A stretch of 64,000 nucleotides of DNA from DATEMU01 sp964414585 (GTDB lineage: Bacteria > Planctomycetota > Phycisphaerae > UBA1845 > UTPLA1): positions 62,001 through 126,000 of the forward strand of contig CAYPXR010000021.1 of assembly GCA_964414585.1 (NCBI GenBank), in the 5' to 3' direction. A program made the position numbers and the translations under genes. Shown one piece after another: positions 27,255 through 36,091 of the stretch (positions are counted from its first letter, which is position 1; each line of letters opens with the position of its first letter). The notes under the pieces are model-generated. The model did no database searches, had not been told where the DNA came from, and worked only from the letters and a program-made list of their open reading frames with translations.

Positions 27255-28061
27255 ATGACCATGCGAAAACCGTTTGTGGCAGGCAATTGGAAGATGAACC
27301 TCGATCTGGCGACGGCCCGATCGCTGGTCAGCGAATTGCGCATCAAGCTGGGGGCTGCGCCGAAAATCGACGTCGCCATCTGTCCGCCCGTCGTTTATCT
27401 GTTCCCGATGGCCAAGGCGATCGCCGATTCTCCGATCGGTCTCGGCGCGCAGAATTGCTGGGCGCAGCCGGAGGGGGCTTTCACCGGCGAAGTTTCCGTC
27501 AAGATGATCAAGGAAACCGGTTGCGCCTACGTCATCCTCGGTCACAGCGAACGCCGGCATACCATCGGACCGCGTGACGCGAAGGGCCATATCGTGGGTG
27601 AAACCGATGAAATGATCGCGGCCAAGGCTCGCGCCGTCTTGGCGGCGGGGTTGACGCCGATTGTCTGTGTCGGGGAAACGCTGGAGGAGCGGGACGCCGG
27701 CCAGACCGAGGCGGTCCTGACGCGACAAGTCAACGGAAGCCTTGCCGGAATCGAATCGGCGGCGAAAATTGTCGTCGCTTATGAGCCGGTCTGGGCCATC
27801 GGCACCGGCCGCAACGCCTCGCCGGAGCAGGCCGAGGAAGCGCATTTGCACATCCGTACGCTCTTAGGGGAGCGTTTTGGCAGAGGCGTGGCCGACGAAA
27901 TTCGCATACAGTATGGGGGTAGTGTTAAGCCGGACAACGCAGCGGTGTTGATGAAGTGTCCCAATGTCGATGGGGCCCTCGTCGGCGGCGCCAGCCTGAA
28001 GGCGGCGGACTTCGCCGCTATCATCGATGCCTGTGCTCGGGCAAAAGGATTGGGTAGGTGA
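27255..28061 (+). CDS. tpiA: Triosephosphate isomerase
   Basis: 268 aa, interconverts dihydroxyacetone phosphate and glyceraldehyde 3-phosphate. Active-site residues are all visible: Lys in AGNWKMN, His in YVILGHSERR and Glu in AYEPVWAIGTG, plus the phosphate-binding IQYGGSVKP near the C-terminus. Slightly longer than the usual ~250 aa. AGGAG at 27239-27243 supports ATG 27255 (27261 possible). Its TGA overlaps the GTG of secG. Confidence 0.97.
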   Translation: MTMRKPFVAGNWKMNLDLATARSLVSELRIKLGAAPKIDVAICPPVVYLFPMAKAIADSPIGLGAQNCWAQPEGAFTGEVSVKMIKETGCAYVILGHSERRHTIGPRDAKGHIVGETDEMIAAKARAVLAAGLTPIVCVGETLEERDAGQTEAVLTRQVNGSLAGIESAAKIVVAYEPVWAIGTGRNASPEQAEEAHLHIRTLLGERFGRGVADEIRIQYGGSVKPDNAAVLMKCPNVDGALVGGASLKAADFAAIIDACARAKGLGR

Positions 28062-28531
28062 TCATGACGATTCTCGTTTTTGCAGCGTTCGGACGGGTCC
28101 TTTTGACGATCGCCTTTGTCGCGGTCTCGGTCCTGCTCATTGGACTGGTGCTTCTTCAAAAGAACCGCGGCTCCGGTCTGAGCGGCGCTTTGGGCGGCGT
28201 CGGGGGGCATACGGCCTTCGGTACCAAGACCGGCGACTTTCTGACGTGGGTGACGGTCAGCCTCACGGCGTTGTTCTTGTTGCTCTCCATCGCCGGCAAT
28301 TTCGTCTTCGAGCCCGAAAAGCCCGTGGCCGCCGGTTCTGAAGTCATCGGCCCGTCGAATCCGGCTCAATTGCCGCCGGGTACACCGGTGAAGCAGGCGC
28401 CCAGGTCGCCCGCAACGCCGATTCCGACCGGAACGTCGGGTAATGGCTCTCCGATCCAACTCAAGCCGATTCCGGCGCCGCCGTCGAGCGCATTGCCCGC
28501 GCCGGCCCCCACGAGCGGGCCCGGTCATTAG
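28058..28531 (+). CDS. secG: Preprotein translocase subunit SecG
   Basis: 157 aa inner-membrane component of the SecYEG translocon. Two hydrophobic segments (~10-30 and ~65-85) flank the conserved cytosolic loop LLQKNRGSGLSGALGG, the SecG signature. A Pro/Ala/Ser-rich tail of ~65 residues follows, longer than in proteobacterial SecG (~110 aa total). GTG 28058 overlaps the tpiA stop (GTGA); ATG 28064 is an alternative. The tpiA-secG order is widely conserved. Confidence 0.93.
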   Translation: MIMTILVFAAFGRVLLTIAFVAVSVLLIGLVLLQKNRGSGLSGALGGVGGHTAFGTKTGDFLTWVTVSLTALFLLLSIAGNFVFEPEKPVAAGSEVIGPSNPAQLPPGTPVKQAPRSPATPIPTGTSGNGSPIQLKPIPAPPSSALPAPAPTSGPGH

Positions 28532-28551
28532 CCTTGGGTGGAGCCGCCGGA

Positions 28552-29433
28552 ATGATCTTGAGCATGACGGGCTTTGGCGAAGCAGAGGTAAGGGCGGACG
28601 GAGTGATGTTTCGCGCCGAAGTTCGGAGTCTGAACAATCGCTATTTCAAGGCGACAATCAAACTGCCCGAGCAGTTCCAGCGGTATGAGTCGGATATCGA
28701 TCGCGTGCTTCGTTCGACGCTCGGCCGGGGAAGCGTGACCTACAATTTGCGGGTCAGGGACGAAAACACGCCATCGGCCTACCAGATCAACGCGGACGCC
28801 GTGCGGCATTACGTGGAGCGGTTGCAGGACATTACCAGGGCCCAGAGGGGAACGCAGATCGACTTGGCAAGTTTGCTGGATGTGCCGGGCGTTTGCGAGC
28901 CCGCGGAGATCGATCCATCGATCCTGGAATCGCAATTCAAAATCATCGAGAAGTTGACGCGCGACGTGCTGGAGCGGGTCGTGTCAATGCGCCGCGCGGA
29001 AGGGGCGGCGTTGCAGAAGGACCTGGAACAGCAATGTGCGGCGATACGATCGCGTTTGATCGATGTGGCCCAGCGAGCCCCGCAGGTCGTCGAGGAGTAT
29101 CACAAGCGCTTAAGAACCCGCGTCCAGCAGCTCATGGCCTCGGCCAGCGTCGAATTGGACAAAGACGCATTGGCGCGGGAAGTGGCGGTCTTTGCCGAAC
29201 GTTGCGACGTCAATGAGGAGATTTCGCGGCTGAGCAGCCACCTGGATCAATTTGCGGAATTGTGCCGGTCGCCGGAAGAGGCGGGCCGAAAACTGGACTT
29301 TCTGACGCAGGAGATGCTTCGCGAGGCCAACACGATCGGCAGCAAGGCCAACGATTCCCAACTGGCGCGATGCGTCGTCGAAATCAAGGCGGCGATCGAC
29401 CGTATCAAGGAACAGGTGCAAAACGTGGAATAG
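28552..29433 (+). CDS. yicC: YicC/YloC family endoribonuclease
   Basis: 293 aa. Begins with the family signature ILSMTGFGEAEV and ends with the conserved block DEEISRLSSHLDQF-like region (here VNEEISRLSSHLDQFAEL, then RKLDFLTQEMLREANTIGSKAND). The YicC family is an RNase linked to small-RNA and stationary-phase control. ATG 28552 is chosen since the homology starts there; a TTG at 28534 would add six residues. Thirty bases before gmk, a commonly conserved neighbour. Confidence 0.93.
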   Translation: MILSMTGFGEAEVRADGVMFRAEVRSLNNRYFKATIKLPEQFQRYESDIDRVLRSTLGRGSVTYNLRVRDENTPSAYQINADAVRHYVERLQDITRAQRGTQIDLASLLDVPGVCEPAEIDPSILESQFKIIEKLTRDVLERVVSMRRAEGAALQKDLEQQCAAIRSRLIDVAQRAPQVVEEYHKRLRTRVQQLMASASVELDKDALAREVAVFAERCDVNEEISRLSSHLDQFAELCRSPEEAGRKLDFLTQEMLREANTIGSKANDSQLARCVVEIKAAIDRIKEQVQNVE

Positions 29434-29462
29434 GGCGGTAAGCCCGATGAAAAGCGGCAGGG

Positions 29463-30044
29463 ATGGCGGTGGAGACGTCGAAGAAGCTGGGAAAAGTGGT
29501 GGTCATCAGCGGCCCGAGCGGCGTGGGGAAATCCACGGTTTGCCGGTTGCTCTGTGAAAAGGTGCCGGCGGAGTTCAGCGTGTCGGTGACGACGCGAAAA
29601 CGCCGCAACAACGAAGAGCACGCACGGGACTATCATTACGTGAGCCCCGAGGAGTTTGCGAATCTGAAGGACAACGGCGGATTGCTCGAATCGGCGGAGG
29701 TTTACGGCCACTGGTATGGCACGCCGATCGCGGCGGTCGAACAGGCCGTTTCCGCCGGGCGAACCATCATCCTGGAGATCGACATCAAGGGTTGCATCCA
29801 GGTGCGAAATAGGATGCCGGAGGCGAGGACATTTTTCCTGTTGCCGCCGACCTCGGAGGAGCAGCGGAGGAGAATTGAAGGCCGAAAAACGGACGACGCC
29901 ACGGCCATCCGCGAACGTCTGTCGAAGGCCGATGGCGAGATTCGTTATGCGTCGGAGTCCGGTTGTTACGACGAATTCATCATCAACGATGACTTGAACC
30001 AAACCGTGGATAAAATATACGCGAAGCTGATCGAGCGAAGGTAA
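29463..30044 (+). CDS. gmk: Guanylate kinase
   Basis: 193 aa, phosphorylates GMP to GDP with ATP. P-loop ISGPSGVGKSTVCR (~18-30), GMP-binding SVTTRKRRNNEEHARDYHYV, and ILEIDIKG near residue 100 are clear. The family's usual TRxxRxxE motif is TRKRRNNE here. Length is normal. It precedes rpoZ by 18 bases, the widely conserved gmk-rpoZ order. Confidence 0.96.
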   Translation: MAVETSKKLGKVVVISGPSGVGKSTVCRLLCEKVPAEFSVSVTTRKRRNNEEHARDYHYVSPEEFANLKDNGGLLESAEVYGHWYGTPIAAVEQAVSAGRTIILEIDIKGCIQVRNRMPEARTFFLLPPTSEEQRRRIEGRKTDDATAIRERLSKADGEIRYASESGCYDEFIINDDLNQTVDKIYAKLIERR

Positions 30045-30062
30045 GAGCGGAGACGAAACACG

Positions 30063-30287
30063 ATGATTCATGACCTGAAGAACGAGGACCTGATTAACAA
30101 AGTCGGCGGGCGATTCAAGCTCACGGCGCTGATTCAAAAGCGCTGGCGGGAATTGATGTTCGGGGCCCGGCCAATGATCCAGACCGGAAAGTTGACGCCG
30201 ATGGAGATCGTCGTTCGAGAGATCATGGAAGGCAAAATCGCCGCCGGCGACGAAAAGGCCGACAGTGAGCGGGCCAAGAAATCCTAA
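30063..30287 (+). CDS. rpoZ: RNA polymerase omega subunit
   Basis: 74 aa. The segment VGGRFKLTALIQKRWRELMFGARPMI is a diverged version of the omega signature (NRFxLVxxAxxRARQL), followed by the acidic/helical tail. Gene order gmk-rpoZ-coaBC supports the call over the weak sequence alone. It overlaps the GTG start of coaC by 23 bases. Small size and divergence are typical for planctomycetes. Confidence 0.85.
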   Translation: MIHDLKNEDLINKVGGRFKLTALIQKRWRELMFGARPMIQTGKLTPMEIVVREIMEGKIAAGDEKADSERAKKS

Positions 30288-30885
30288 CCCCGATCATTCC
30301 GCGAAGGCCGAACTGACCGGTTACGAGGTCGTCGTCGGCGTTTGTGGGGGCATCGCCGCCTACAAGACGGCGTCGATGGTCTCGGCGCTCGTGCAGCGCG
30401 GCGCCGGCGTGACGGTCGCCATGTCCGCCGCCGCGCAGAAATTCGTAGGACCGTTGACGTTTGAAGCGTTGACCGCCCGGCAGGTCTTCACCAGTCCGTG
30501 GGAATCCACGGCCTATTTCGACCCGCAGCACATTCGATTGACCGAAGGCGCGGACGTCATGGTCATCGCCCCGGCGACCGCCAACATCATCGGCAAAATC
30601 GCCCACGGCTTGGCCGACGATCTCATCTCGACGATGGTCATGTCGGCGGCCTGTCCGGTGATGCTCGCGCCGGCGATGAACACGCGGATGTGGGAAAACC
30701 CGATTGTTCAGGAAAACGTCAAGTCGCTTGTGTCTCGCGGCTACCCGATGGTCGAGCCCGGCGAAGGCTGGCTGGCGTGTCGGACCGTCGGCGCGGGGCG
30801 CATAGCCGAGCCGGAGGAGATTCTGGCGCGCACGGTCGAATTGTTGAAAGGCAAGCCGCCGAAGAATGCCGCGACGAAACGCTAA
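30265..30885 (+). CDS. coaC: Phosphopantothenoylcysteine decarboxylase (CoaC domain)
   Basis: 206 aa flavoprotein for coenzyme A synthesis. Family motifs: VVGVCGGIAAYKTASMVSALVQRG (FMN-binding start), ADVMVIAPATANIIGKIAHGLADDL, and the PAMNTRMWENPIVQENV signature. In most bacteria this is the N-terminal half of a fused CoaBC protein; here it stops at 30885 and the ligase half is a separate gene overlapping by 20 bases. The N-terminal ~15 residues are a short extension overlapping rpoZ; start GTG 30265. Confidence 0.93.
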   Translation: MSGPRNPNPDHSAKAELTGYEVVVGVCGGIAAYKTASMVSALVQRGAGVTVAMSAAAQKFVGPLTFEALTARQVFTSPWESTAYFDPQHIRLTEGADVMVIAPATANIIGKIAHGLADDLISTMVMSAACPVMLAPAMNTRMWENPIVQENVKSLVSRGYPMVEPGEGWLACRTVGAGRIAEPEEILARTVELLKGKPPKNAATKR

Positions 30886-31510
30886 ACGCCTGCGCATCCT
30901 CATCACCGCCGGGCCCACGCGCGAATATCTCGATTCCGTCCGGTTCATCTCGAATCCTTCCTCCGGAAAGATGGGCTATGCCATCGCGGAAGCGGCCCGC
31001 GCGGCCGGTCACAACGTGACGCTGGTCAGCGGGCCCGTGGCGATTGCACCGCCGGTCGGCGTCCGCACGATCCAGGTCGAAAGCACCGCCGAGATGGCCG
31101 CGGCGGCGAAAAAAGCGTTCAAGTCTTGCGACGCGGCGATCTTCACCGCCGCCGTTTGCGACTACCGCCCGCGAAAGCGATCGCGCCAAAAGCTTCCAAA
31201 ACGCCGCGGGAAGCTGTCACTCGATCTCGTTCCGACGATCGACATTGCAGCCATGCTGGGCCGTCGCAAAGGAAAGCGGATCACGGTCGCGTTTGCCCTG
31301 GAAGACCACTCCGCCCGCCGCCATGCCGAGTCGAAACTTCGCCGAAAGAACTGCGACGCCATCGTGCTCAACAGCCCGGCGACTATCGGGTCAGAAAAAG
31401 CGAGCGTGGAGTTTCTTGTTCGCGGGGGACGATGGCAGACCTGGCCGGCGTCCTCGAAGATGGTGATCGCCAGACGGCTCGTGGGCGAAATCGAAGCAAT
31501 GTTCTGCTGA
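30866..31510 (+). CDS. coaB: Phosphopantothenate-cysteine ligase (CoaB domain)
   Basis: 214 aa, joins phosphopantothenate to cysteine using a nucleotide triphosphate. TAGPTREYLDSVRFISNPSSGKMGYAIAEAA is the family signature; AVCDYRP and the downstream KLKR-type lysine region are present (KLRRKNCDAIVLN). Overlaps coaC by 20 bases in another frame, so the two are surely co-translated and probably form a complex equivalent to fused CoaBC. Last gene of the operon; the next gene is convergent. Confidence 0.93.
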   Translation: MPRRNAKRLRILITAGPTREYLDSVRFISNPSSGKMGYAIAEAARAAGHNVTLVSGPVAIAPPVGVRTIQVESTAEMAAAAKKAFKSCDAAIFTAAVCDYRPRKRSRQKLPKRRGKLSLDLVPTIDIAAMLGRRKGKRITVAFALEDHSARRHAESKLRRKNCDAIVLNSPATIGSEKASVEFLVRGGRWQTWPASSKMVIARRLVGEIEAMFC

Positions 31511-31517
31511 CCTTGTG

Positions 31518-32261
31518 CTATTTCCGGTTGAGTTGTCTTTCGACAAAGGCCGCATAATCTTCCGGCGTGTCAATGCCGACGGTCGCCTGGTTAACGATGC
31601 CGACGGCGAGGGGAAAGCCGTTCTCCAGGACGCGGAGTTGTTCGAGCTTTTCCTCTTTTTCGTGCGGCGTGGGTGCGAGCTTGGCCAGTTTCAACAGGAA
31701 GTCTCGCCGGTAGGCATAAATGCCCAGGTGGAGCAGCCATCGCGTCGGATCCGCCGGCTTTCCGGCAGTATCGCGGGGATAGGGGATGAGTGCGCGCGAG
31801 AAATAGAGCGCCCGGCTGCGACCGTCGAGCACGACCTTGACGGCATTGGGATCGGCGGGGTTCGAGCCGGTAGGGAAGGGGCAGGCCAGTGTGCCGATGG
31901 GGGCATCGGGATTGCCCTTCATCAACTCCACCAATTGATCGATGTTCGCCGGTTCGATTTCGGGCTCGTCGCCCTGGACGTTGACGATCAGGTCGGCGTC
32001 GAGCTTCGCGGCCACTTCGGCGATTCGGTCCGTGCCGCTGACGTGATCGACCCGCGTCAAAGTGACCTTGCCATTGAATGAGCGCACGGCGTCGACGATC
32101 CGTTGATCGTCCGCGGCGACCATGACGTCGCTCAGCCGCTTCGCGCGGGCGGCCTGCTCGTAAACGTGTTGAATCAGGAATTTGCCCGTTTGCTTGACCA
32201 GCAGTTTTCCCGGGAACCGGGTGGAGGCATAACGAGCGGGGATGATCGCGATCGCTTTCAC
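31518..32261 (-). CDS. kdsB: 3-deoxy-manno-octulosonate cytidylyltransferase
   Basis: About 247 aa from GTG 32261. Activates Kdo as CMP-Kdo for lipopolysaccharide inner-core assembly. AIIPARYASTRFPGK (nucleotide loop), DHVSGTDRIAEVAA and VNVQGDEPEIEP are diagnostic. A TTG at 32297 would add 12 residues with no homology. Its presence shows the organism makes Kdo-containing lipopolysaccharide and complements the heptosyltransferase/kinase cluster at 51-57 kb. Convergent with coaB, 7 bases apart. Confidence 0.95.
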   Translation of the reverse strand: MKAIAIIPARYASTRFPGKLLVKQTGKFLIQHVYEQAARAKRLSDVMVAADDQRIVDAVRSFNGKVTLTRVDHVSGTDRIAEVAAKLDADLIVNVQGDEPEIEPANIDQLVELMKGNPDAPIGTLACPFPTGSNPADPNAVKVVLDGRSRALYFSRALIPYPRDTAGKPADPTRWLLHLGIYAYRRDFLLKLAKLAPTPHEKEEKLEQLRVLENGFPLAVGIVNQATVGIDTPEDYAAFVERQLNRK

Positions 32262-32310
32262 TGGCGGCAAATTAGCCTTGTGAACCAGCGATGTCAAAGC
32301 CGGTCGTCAG

Positions 32311-33090
32311 TCAGTTCTCCTGCGGCTCTTCGCTGTCCGACGCGATGGACAGGCGCGGGCCGTCTTCGCTGGACTCGGTAGCGGCCTCTTCCGCCTCCAC
32401 CTGTGCCGCCGCTTCCGCCTGGCCGGTGGAGGCCCGTGCGGCGGGCGATTTCTGACCGATGCCGAGCGCTTCGACCTGCGGCAGGTCTTCAAGCGAAGGG
32501 AGCCCGAAGACCTCGAGGAATTTCTTGGTCGTGCCGTAGAGCAGGGGGCGGCCGAGGTCCTCCGCCCGCCCGACGATCTTGACGAGGTTCATTTCGCGCA
32601 GGCGGTTGAGCATGTCCCCGACGGCGACGCCGCGGACCGCTTCGACATCGGCCCGCGTGCAGGGCTGCTTGTAGGCCACGATCGCTAGCGTTTCCATCGC
32701 GGCGGACGAGAGCTTGTTGTCCTGGCGGCTGCGGAGGAGCTTGGCCAGCCAGTGGTTGTAGGCGGGCAGGGTCAGCATCTGATAGCCGCCGGCGATTTCC
32801 TCGATTCGGAACGAGAGCGAGAGAGAGGCGTATTGCTCGTTCAACTCCGCGATGTGCCTGCGGACATCCTTGGCATCGCCGACGCCGATGATCGACGCGA
32901 GCTTCGACGCCGCCAGCGGGCTTTCGGCGGAGAACAGGATCGCCTCGATGACCCGCTCGGGGTGAATCTCAACCGGCGAACTTCCGGCAGCGGCATCTCC
33001 CGCCGCCTCGTCGGTGGGGTCCGAGGTTTCAAGCGTTTCGTCCATCTCACTCATCGTTGCGGATCCACCATCCATGGCGAAGAACTCCAT
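32311..33090 (-). CDS. scpB: Segregation and condensation protein ScpB
   Basis: 259 aa. Winged-helix protein that joins ScpA and SMC in the condensin complex. The core (~45-200: VIEAILFSAESPLAASKLASIIG, LPAYNHWLAKLLRSR, LSSAAMETLAIVAYKQPCTRADVEAVRGV, GRPLLYGTTKKFLEVFGL) is typical. Acidic low-complexity extensions lie at both ends (residues 1-40 and 215-259). scpA is not adjacent. Fifty bases before kdsB's start on the same strand. Confidence 0.95.
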   Translation of the reverse strand: MEFFAMDGGSATMSEMDETLETSDPTDEAAGDAAAGSSPVEIHPERVIEAILFSAESPLAASKLASIIGVGDAKDVRRHIAELNEQYASLSLSFRIEEIAGGYQMLTLPAYNHWLAKLLRSRQDNKLSSAAMETLAIVAYKQPCTRADVEAVRGVAVGDMLNRLREMNLVKIVGRAEDLGRPLLYGTTKKFLEVFGLPSLEDLPQVEALGIGQKSPAARASTGQAEAAAQVEAEEAATESSEDGPRLSIASDSEEPQEN

Positions 33091-33126
33091 TGTAGGACTT
33101 GCATCATCTACTGAGAAAAGGCTACC

Positions 33127-33582
33127 TCAAAACACCTCGGCCATCCACTGTCCACCATGTTCCGGGTTGCCCACCAGCCGGTGGTTCACGGTGTCAATCC
33201 ACCAATCCAATGTTTCCAATGGGAGTTGACCCATGAGGGCCTGACGACCTTCCGGCAGCGCCATCACTTCCACGTTACAGGATCGCCCCTGTACTTCGAG
33301 GATGGCGCCGCCAAAAACCTTGAGCGACATGACGCCAGAGATTGTCCGAGTATCTCGTAACCGATGAAACGGAAGGCCCAGTTGCTCGATCTGCGACTCG
33401 GGCAAACAAAAAAAAGTCGCGCCGGAATCCACCAAGGCATCGACCGTGATGCGCCGAATCTGATCCGGGGAAATCTCCCCTCGATCCGCCCGAAGCCGAT
33501 CGTCCGCATTTTCCATCACGACTGGAACAACGACCCGGCCCATGTCGACTCCTGGTTTTGGTTCGATAATTGTCGTTTCCAT
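33127..33582 (-). CDS. Retropepsin-like aspartyl protease family protein
   Basis: 151 aa. DALVDSGATFFCLPESQIEQLGL carries the D-[ST]-G catalytic triad of the single-domain, retroviral-type aspartic peptidase fold, and ALMGQLPLETLDWWIDTVNHRLV matches the second flap/strand region. Such proteins must dimerise to be active. No signal peptide, so cytosolic. Many bacterial members have no known substrate. No clear operon partner. Confidence 0.8.
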   Translation of the reverse strand: METTIIEPKPGVDMGRVVVPVVMENADDRLRADRGEISPDQIRRITVDALVDSGATFFCLPESQIEQLGLPFHRLRDTRTISGVMSLKVFGGAILEVQGRSCNVEVMALPEGRQALMGQLPLETLDWWIDTVNHRLVGNPEHGGQWMAEVF

Positions 33583-33623
33583 GTCCGACCTCTTCGATAC
33601 ATTTTACGACCGTTCGAACAAAT

Positions 33624-34100
33624 TCACAACAACGGATCATTCACTTTGCGGTCATGGCCTTGATCCGCACTTCTAGAAATATTGTCGTTTTCGATCAACT
33701 CGTCCACGTTCCACTCCCAAACAGTAGTCACGTTCATGCCTGAGCCGTCAGCATTTGCAAAAACTACATACCGAGTCCAGTCGAAAGGACTAATCGGCCT
33801 CGTTTCGACAAATACCAAATATGGCCCCCCGGTCAAGCCGCTCATGGGCCGGTAATCTGGTCGGAGAAACCAAGGGGGAGACGGCAATTCAACTCGATGA
33901 CGATCAAAACGGTTGTAGGCGATTTCGATAAGTTCTATGGTCGGCGGTATCGACCCGAGTTCGCTGGCGCAATATTCGAGTCCGTTGGCGTACCCCGCAA
34001 ACACGAAGTACCGTGAGACGTGACGTCTGCCGGTCCAATAGGCTACAAGAATTCCGCCGCCTACGATCAAAAGTAGTACCAGCCATCCACGACGCCGCAT
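33624..34100 (-). CDS. Membrane-anchored hypothetical protein
   Basis: 158 aa. N-terminal hydrophobic anchor (residues ~6-22, WLVLLLIVGGGILVAYW) then a soluble domain with many aromatics (SRYFVFAGYANGLEYCASEL, GPYLVFVETRPISPFDWTRYVVF). I recognise no family. It is plausible as a real gene because it fills the gap between two clear genes and has an initiating ATG after a clean upstream region, but base composition is lower in G+C than the neighbours, which may indicate recent acquisition. Confidence 0.5.
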   Translation of the reverse strand: MRRRGWLVLLLIVGGGILVAYWTGRRHVSRYFVFAGYANGLEYCASELGSIPPTIELIEIAYNRFDRHRVELPSPPWFLRPDYRPMSGLTGGPYLVFVETRPISPFDWTRYVVFANADGSGMNVTTVWEWNVDELIENDNISRSADQGHDRKVNDPLL

Positions 34101-34149
34101 TGAACATTCTCAAACTAGCGATACCAGAATTCTTTCTTAAGATCGTATG

Positions 34150-35883
34150 CTATTCCTTAAATTGCCGGTCCTTGTGCGCCTCGTACAGATGCTTCAGCTT
34201 CCCCCGCTGGTACTTGCCCGTCGAAGTGACGGGGATGTCGTCGCCGAAGATGACCACCTTGGGGCACTTTGTAAATGGCAGCTTTTCCTTGCAGTGGGCG
34301 ATGACCTGCGCCTCGCTCAGCGTCGTGCCCTTTTCGACCTGCACGTACGCGCCGACCTCCTCGCCGTAGTAGCGATTGTCGAAGCCAACGGCGAGGCCGA
34401 CGCGGATGCCGGGCATCGAGTTGAGCACCTCGTCGATCTCGAACGGCGAGAGATTGATACCGCCGCGGATGATGAGTTCCTTGATCCGGCCGGTGATGAA
34501 GAAGTAATCCTTGCCATCCTCGCCGCGAAGCTTGAACCCCTCGTCGCCGCTGCGGAACCAGCCGAATTTGAACGCCGTCGCGTTGGCGTCAGGATTTCGG
34601 AAATAGCCGACCATGACGTTGTGGCCGCGGATGACGATCTCGCCTTTCCTGCCATCTTCGACCGGCTGCCCATTCTCGTCGTGGATGGCCATCTCGTTGG
34701 TGATGACAGGCACGCCGATCGACGGGAAGCCGTGGTCGTACATCCAGCCGCAATGGTCGTCCCACTCCAGTTCCGTCGGGAGGAAGCAGGAGTAGCAGAC
34801 CGTTTCCGAGAGGCCGTATCCGTGCATGATCTTGAGTCCGAAGCGATCCTGAAAATCGCGGGCGAGTTCGACGGAAAGCGGCCCGGCCCCGCAGATGAAG
34901 TGGCGGAAGTTCGGCAGATCCTCCGGCATGAACTCCTCGTTCGATTCAAAGAGGAATTGCAGCAATGTCGGGACCACGCTGATAATCGCCACGTTCTCCC
35001 TTGCGAGCTTTTTCCAGAAGCCGCCGCTCTTGAATCGCCGGTTGACGACGACGTGCGCTCCCACGAAAGCCGGCGTGACCAGCGTGACGATGATCCCATT
35101 GACGTGGTGGATCGGCAGGACGTTCATCAGGATGGTGTGCTGGTTGATGGCGTGCCACTGGCTGATGGCGTAGGCGTCGGCGAACATCTGCTTTTGCGTG
35201 AGGACGACTCCTTTGGGGTTGCCGGTTGTGCCGGAGGTATACACGACGAGCGCTTCGTTGTCCCATGTGAGCGGGCGCGGCGGAATCGCCGCATGGTTGG
35301 GTTCCACGACCTCTAGCATTGCACAAAAGTCGTCCCAGCCTGAAATCGGGGTTTGACCGGTTTCCAGGATGACCGCGCGTTTTAGGGACGATGGAAGGAC
35401 ACTCTCGACCGCTGAATAATCTTCGCGGCAGGTTCTGTGTGCGACGATCAGCGTCGCCCCCGAATTCTCGACGATGTACCCCACACGATTGTCCGCCTCG
35501 CTGGGGTTGATCGGAACGACCCGCGCCCCCAGCCGCCACGCCGCGAAATAGATCGCCACCGTCAAGGGGTGATTGATCGTGAGCGTCGCCACCGCGCCGC
35601 CTGCCTCGATGCCGTAGAGCTTCGACAACAGCGTCGCGACCTGTTCGATCAATTCGGCGAAATCCGCAAACGTATAGCTGCTCGGCGTCTCGTCATCCGA
35701 CGCGCAGGGATAGTAGGTCATCCATTGGCGATCGCCGTGTTTCCCGGACAGCGATTCCCACATCTCTCCGAAGTTGCGATAGGGCAGACACTCCTCGATC
35801 GCCGGGAGCGTCGCGCAGTGGTGCGCCGCATCGATCAACCGGGATGTCTGCACGTCAAATGATTCGGTGGCCGAACTCATCAA
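34150..35883 (-). CDS. AMP-forming acyl-CoA synthetase/ligase
   Basis: 577 aa adenylate-forming enzyme (ANL family) that activates a carboxylic acid as acyl-AMP. P-loop-like VVYTSGTTGNPKGVVL (A3), GYGLSETVCYS (A5), GWFRSGDEGF (A7), GRIKELIIRGGINLSPFEIDE (A8) and the C-terminal catalytic Lys in TSTGKYQRGKL (A10) are all present, so it should be active. Substrate cannot be told from sequence; long- or medium-chain fatty acids are most likely. ATG at 35883; it diverges from the Ala/Ser-rich secreted protein across 208 bases. Confidence 0.9.
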   Translation of the reverse strand: MMSSATESFDVQTSRLIDAAHHCATLPAIEECLPYRNFGEMWESLSGKHGDRQWMTYYPCASDDETPSSYTFADFAELIEQVATLLSKLYGIEAGGAVATLTINHPLTVAIYFAAWRLGARVVPINPSEADNRVGYIVENSGATLIVAHRTCREDYSAVESVLPSSLKRAVILETGQTPISGWDDFCAMLEVVEPNHAAIPPRPLTWDNEALVVYTSGTTGNPKGVVLTQKQMFADAYAISQWHAINQHTILMNVLPIHHVNGIIVTLVTPAFVGAHVVVNRRFKSGGFWKKLARENVAIISVVPTLLQFLFESNEEFMPEDLPNFRHFICGAGPLSVELARDFQDRFGLKIMHGYGLSETVCYSCFLPTELEWDDHCGWMYDHGFPSIGVPVITNEMAIHDENGQPVEDGRKGEIVIRGHNVMVGYFRNPDANATAFKFGWFRSGDEGFKLRGEDGKDYFFITGRIKELIIRGGINLSPFEIDEVLNSMPGIRVGLAVGFDNRYYGEEVGAYVQVEKGTTLSEAQVIAHCKEKLPFTKCPKVVIFGDDIPVTSTGKYQRGKLKHLYEAHKDRQFKE

Positions 35884-36091
35884 AAAACTCCATAACGTCG
35901 CCGCCGTGTACCTATTGCAAAGAATCCGAAACTATTTCATCGCCGTTGTTTTCGGCCCGCAAGTGGCGCCTTTTTCATCGAATCGGCGGTCTAACTCGGA
36001 GCGAATTGCGGTGTCTATTTCTTCAGCCGTTTAGCGGGACCGGCAACCAGAAAAATGAAAAAAGGTGTCTCGCAAAGAAAGGAGTTGGCCC

